A stretch of DNA of 64,000 nt, taken from Stictocephala bisonia (Eukaryota > Arthropoda > Insecta > Hemiptera > Membracidae). Where the stretch lies: contig JAQJVL010000248.1 in the NCBI GenBank assembly GCA_035578905.1, forward strand, positions 1,100,501 through 1,164,500, given 5' to 3'. The notes under the pieces were generated by a model that was given only the letters and a program-made list of their open reading frames with translations, ran no database searches and had not been told where the DNA came from. Numbering within the stretch: the first letter of the stretch is position 1; each line of letters begins with the position of its first letter. Below are positions 59,501-64,000 of this stretch, piece by piece. The translations under genes and the position numbers were made by a program.

Positions 59501-60941
59501 TACTCCTCATAATTATTTTCAAACTAAATAAAAAAAAAAAAAAAAAACATTTATCTCTGGTCATTCCTAGCTTATTACTAGACAAAGAAAGGTGTTCTAA
59601 ACCATCCAAAATTTGAAATTATAATAATTATTGAATTAATTTATACAAAAATGCTTGGACATTGTCACACAAAAATCAGTGTAAAATCTTTATTATTTAT
59701 TATTCAATTTTCAAAAATAAGGTACAGTTGGAACTGTTACTATCCCAAGTATCTTCGCCAAACCATCCTTTTTTCTTGTAACTTGGCTTAAAATATTTTA
59801 AATGGCTGCCATTTTAAAACGGATAAAGCAAATTCAACAAACATTTTATTTTAGGCAAGCAATACAAATGCGAAGCAATAGAAAAAAAATGGTTTAAATC
59901 TATCAAGTAATTTCTTTTCTGATTAATTTTTTATTAAAAAGCACAAATAGACAGACAATTAACGGAATGAAATAGGCCATTGGTTGAATAAGATTTTTTG
60001 CTTCATTCCAAACAAGGAATAAAATCCTAAAGTTTGTGTAGCGAGTTTTGTTACACCCTTTATATATTAAATTCAGACATAATAAAACACTATATAAAAA
60101 TAAATCTAATTTGTAGGCTAGAATTGTAATTGAAAATTATATCAAATAAAGTAACATAATGCTTCTATTGTCCAGTTCCTTATAAAACAATCATGTTATG
60201 TATAAAAAATAACTCTGCTGATAATTTTATTCCGATACATTATGTTTTTAGCGAAATGGACCGGGATTGAAGCTGATTTCATTTTTTAAGCTAAATAAAT
60301 AAAATATTAAACATATTGTGCTTATGAGTGTTTGTCAAAATTTGAGCCATACAAACTCATGTATTTCAAAGACAACGATTGTTAATGAAATGGAATATGA
60401 CAGGCAGTACATGAAAAAGGCTGTGAAAAGATTAGATTTGAAAGCAGTATTTTGCTGTTTTGCATGTGAAAAGTGATACCTTCAACATATGTTTTAGATG
60501 TCTTATGATAGACATCTAAACATATGCTTGTCTTAAATGTGGCATTGAGTGAAGACAAAAATATAGCCACTATATGAAAATATAAATACTAATAAAACTA
60601 TGTACAGTACAGTTAAGGGAAAATATTATACATTACAAAAGAAGGATTTTAAAGATAAAAACTACATACTAAACCCACTATATAGAACTATATACACTAA
60701 TAAAACATAATTAATGTAAATAAAATAAACAAAATAAAAAACAAAAAATTAAAACAACCACAATAGAGCATCAGCGTAAGATTAGCGACGGTTTGATTTA
60801 TGTCTTCTGTTGTTCTGAGAATGTAGGCCAGAAGCGTGCACATTAATGACTCATTCCTCCCTACTGCCATTTTGGTTATACAGGCCGGCTTCACTTGCGG
60901 TAAGCCTATTGCCCCTCTATGTTATTCTGTGCTTGTTTGTT

Positions 60942-61316
60942 AATACCACTGTATGGGTGGGTGGGTGAGTCAATACCAATGTATGGGTGGGTGGGTGAGT
61001 CAATACCACTGTATGGGTGGGTGGGTGAGTCAATACCACTGTATGTGTATGAGTGGATGGGTGAGCAATACCACTGTATGGGTGGGTGGGTGAGTCAATA
61101 CCACTGTACGTGTATGAGTGGATGGGTGAGCAATACCACTGTATGTTTATGGGTAGGTGGGTGGGTCAATACCACTGTATGTATATGGGTGGGTGGGTGA
61201 GCAATATCATTGTACATATATGGGTAGGTAAGTGAGCAATACCCACTGTATGTTTATGGGTAGGTGGGCGATCAATATCACTGTGTATGGGTGGATTTGT
61301 GGAATAATACCACTGT
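60942..61316. repeat. G/T-rich minisatellite, about 30-36-bp unit
   Basis: Units of the form CAATACCACTGTATGGGTGG followed by GTGGGTGAGT repeat about eleven times with length variants containing GTGTATGAGTGGATGG. A plus-strand open frame through it (60919-61200) is a by-product of the repeat, not a gene. Confidence 0.93.
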
Positions 61317-61480
61317 CTAAACGATATTTGTTGAGTCCTATTTTTATATGCACCAGTAAGGAAGTCATTTTCCACTCAACACCACAATACTAGACAAAGT
61401 TATGGAGGTACTGAACCATTATGTACCTCCACAGAATAAATACCAAAACAGTAATGGTTGCCTTCAGCAAAATCTAATTA

Positions 61481-61979
61481 CAGTAGAACCTCTTTAATCC
61501 GGCACGTTTGGGACTTGAAGCTTTCCGGATTAAAGAACATTCCGGACTATGGAGGTTATTTATAAAAATACAGGAGGTGTATAAAAAATATCATAATATG
61601 CACAACAAAATTTTACTGTATGTATATATTATTTAAACATGAGTTATTTAAACAATCTAAATCAATATATAAGTACATGAGAAATATTAAAATGTATTTT
61701 TAAGTACAGTACATGATGAAATAAATTTGAATACAGTATGAAATACAGTACAGTACTGTACTATAGTGTTTGTGGTTTTTAGCAACAGCACTGGCAGATG
61801 GCTGGAAAAAATATCTAATATCTATTTGCTCCTTGCAACTAATTTTTTTACTAGCTGTCGAGTTGCTCACTTTACAATGTTCATTGTGAAGGCAATTCTG
61901 TAATTTGTGTCTATTGCCGTTGATGCCGGATTACAGACAATTCCGGACTATAGAATGCCGGATTAAGGAGGTTTTACTG
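61481..61979. mobile_element. Non-autonomous pogo/Tigger-like element, 499 bp
   Basis: The inverted ends are CAGTAGAACCTCTTTAATCC (left) and CAGTAAAACCTCCTTAATCC (right), with TTCCGGA motifs repeated subterminally on both sides. TA duplications lie at 61479-61480 and 61980-61981. No transposase. Confidence 0.88.
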
Positions 61980-64000
61980 TACTGTGATGGATGTAAAACT
62001 TGTAATATTAGTTGATTTTATACGTTTATGACAAGATCCAAATTAATTTTGAATGTATCTACTGTAAATTGGTGTGAACAGTTCATTTATATCAAAGTTA
62101 TGTTAAGTATAAACAGAAAATTTGTTATTCATATCATTAACTGAGATTTTGAAATTTTAGGCAAACTACTTGGAGGGACGATGTTGCAAGTGACGGTGCT
62201 TGCAATATTGTTCTTTATATATAACAAAGACTTTAAAGGAGCTAATACAATACTGTACTTAATTTTTGTAATTCAAAACTTTTTACTGATAAATATTATT
62301 TTAGAAATACAGGCCTACAATGAATATTCTATAAATATTTAGTTTAATTTACATTAACTGGCAGAAAGACTAAAAAATGGTTTGATTCTAAACTTTAAAG
62401 CTGTTGCAACGTTGCTCTACTCACTTCTTCTGGAGGAGGTTTTCCTGGAATAAGCCAAGCTTTCTTTTTGATATGTACAGATTTCCAGCATCTCTTATCC
62501 ATTTTAACACTTGTCTTTCCAGTCAGACTCTTTCAATTTTACTCTCCTGCCACTATTCATCCTTTTCTCATCGCCCTGCAAAAGAATAACATCCAATGTG
62601 ACTGACATCTAGTCATTTGCAAGGTTGTTCTGGCACCGCCACCCAGTTTCCAGCTAAATTGGCAGGCTCTTAGTGCTACCAAACTCAATATTTTTCTAAA
62701 CGAAATAGCTTACGCAATGTAGAATGTCACGTGTAACGTTTTTCTGTTAAAATCTGAGTTTCATGAAAAATGTTGCTTGCAATATTGTTCCGCGGAGCCA
62801 TTCATTTACTGTCTTCTTCCTTTCAAAATTTCACCACTTCACCCATTCAGCATTACAAAAAATTTATTTCACCTTTTCTGTTTTTCCTTTTCTCTCCTTC
62901 AAGGAGCTCTCAAAAGAGAATTCAATAATCTTTGTGTGATTTTAAGAGCCTCAACAGTATTTTTGTGTAACAATCGACGTATGATTACTTCTGAAACACT
63001 TTTCTACGCATATATTTCTCATGAATTAGTGATGAAACTGAATAAATGTAGCTATTTAGCTGTTCCCACTTTGTTTACCCTGAACACCTTTATTGAATTC
63101 CTGACTCTTCATTTTCCTCATTCAACTTATAGCATTCCATCATCTACCAGTTTCATTTAAATGTTTGTTGTATAGAAGCCAGTAAATTCTTTTGATTTTC
63201 CATTTTACTGATCTTTTTCTCTCGTTTCTTATCCTTAGAAAAATACCATGGTTTTATAAGTCCCTTTCTTCTTTGTCTTGCTGAAGTTTTAATTACTCTG
63301 TTTAAAGCATAAATTTTATTTCCAGAATTGAATTAAATTTGCGGATTAAGTTTTTTTCCATAAAATCCTTGATGTGTCATCTTTAAACTGAACGTATTCT
63401 TGTATTGAAGACATATACACTCTGTCCTGTGCCATTAAAATGTTATCAGAGGTGCCTCTGGGACTGGCATTTCATCATTCTCCTCGTGCCTTTCTTCCAA
63501 CCACTAACAATCAATACTCCTTCATTTACAGTTTGTTGGATTGTCTGTCTTGCATTTGCAATCTTTTTGCTTAGTTATAAGCTGGTAATCAGTTTTTGTA
63601 ATTTGTAATTTTGTAAAGCTTAAAATTAATCATGTCAGGGTTTTCATTTACAGTGTGTTTTAGAAAATCTGTCATATATTTGGTTTTACTGTTGCTGTTT
63701 TGTAAACAAATTCAAAGCTAATTGCTGATTTTCCCTTTATTTGCACTTAGATTAGAAAGTGACTTCTCAATAACCAGTACAGAAACAAACTCACATCTCC
63801 TGCTTGATTATTTTCTTTCAGTACTTGGATGTAAACTTTTTTGTTCCAACATCAGGATCAAATGGCATTACTCATCTTACACAACTACCCATGTATGTAC
63901 ACACTTTCCTTGTTTGTAAAACGTCTGGCAATGGAGTTTTATGAGAATATTCCAACAGTAATAGCACCATGCATTCTAACATTGATAGCAACAGGCTGTT

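Larger units (their letters stand above)
56574..64000. other. Intron continuing past the window edge
   Basis: No exon for the segment after IIIS5 (expected to begin GK..) was found. The minisatellite at 60942 and the element at 61481 are listed separately. An oligo-A run lies at 59529-59547. The stretch 62400-63950 is pyrimidine-rich on this strand with several open frames, but none resembles a protein family I know; GCTTGCAATATTGTTC occurs in it twice (62198 and 62773). Confidence 0.65.

Noticed and set aside
60919..61200. 93-codon plus-strand open frame
   Set aside because: It is a translation of the G/T-rich minisatellite.
62161..62200. TTTTAG followed by GCAAACTACTTGG as a candidate for the exon after IIIS5
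   Set aside because: In the required phase 0 it meets a stop after ten codons, and it does not resemble the family.
62777..63160. 127-codon plus-strand open frame
   Set aside because: Pyrimidine-rich sequence gives long frames by chance; composition is Phe/Ser/Leu-rich without any motif.

Overview
This is a 64 kb piece of an animal nuclear genome, very probably an insect. The DNA is A/T-rich, genes are split by long introns, and the spaces are filled with eukaryotic DNA transposons, tRNA-derived SINEs and LINE fragments. The only host gene I can support is the middle of a plus-strand voltage-gated L-type (Cav1) calcium channel alpha-1 subunit, the orthologue of Drosophila Ca-alpha1D. No promoter, start codon, stop codon or polyadenylation site of this gene lies in the window.

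Sixteen constitutive-position exons between 3798 and 56573 (one of them in two versions) encode the stretch from domain I segment S6 to domain III segment S5. All splice phases agree: joined with the first version of the duplicated exon they give 2040 nt, 680 codons, with no stop. In order: IS6 (3798), the Cav-beta-binding AID helix (6284), rest of the I-II loop (12895), IIS1 (14739), IIS2 (18209), IIS3-S4 (18948), IIS4-S5/IIS5/pore (21943), pore glutamate and IIS6 (24675, 26623), acidic II-III loop (31335, 32568), the end of the II-III loop as a duplicated exon pair (38006 or 40167), IIIS1 (43297), IIIS2-S3 (45190), IIIS4 (52819) and IIIS4-S5/IIIS5 (56466). The two copies at 38006 and 40167 share splice phases, and both have lengths not divisible by three, so including both or neither breaks the frame. 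This is the signature of mutually exclusive splicing.

The introns form a dense transposon archive whose boundaries can often be set to the base from target-site duplications. It contains six TTAA-flanked piggyBac/Kolobok-type elements, two of them built around repeated perfect or near-perfect palindromes; four pogo/Tigger-like TA-flanked non-autonomous elements; two dead mariners; two hAT elements with 8-bp duplications; one PIF/Harbinger element carrying a transposase fragment, a foldback insertion and a LINE with a 633-codon reverse-transcriptase frame; two further long foldback elements plus a TA-flanked one; SINEs of several families; and four minisatellites. The most striking minisatellite is nine nearly identical 116-bp units ending about 175 bp before the IIIS4 exon. 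Several elements are nested, so relative insertion order can be read.

From 56574 to the right edge (over 7.4 kb) I find no further channel exon, so the next intron continues beyond the window. The exons upstream of IS6 are also outside it.
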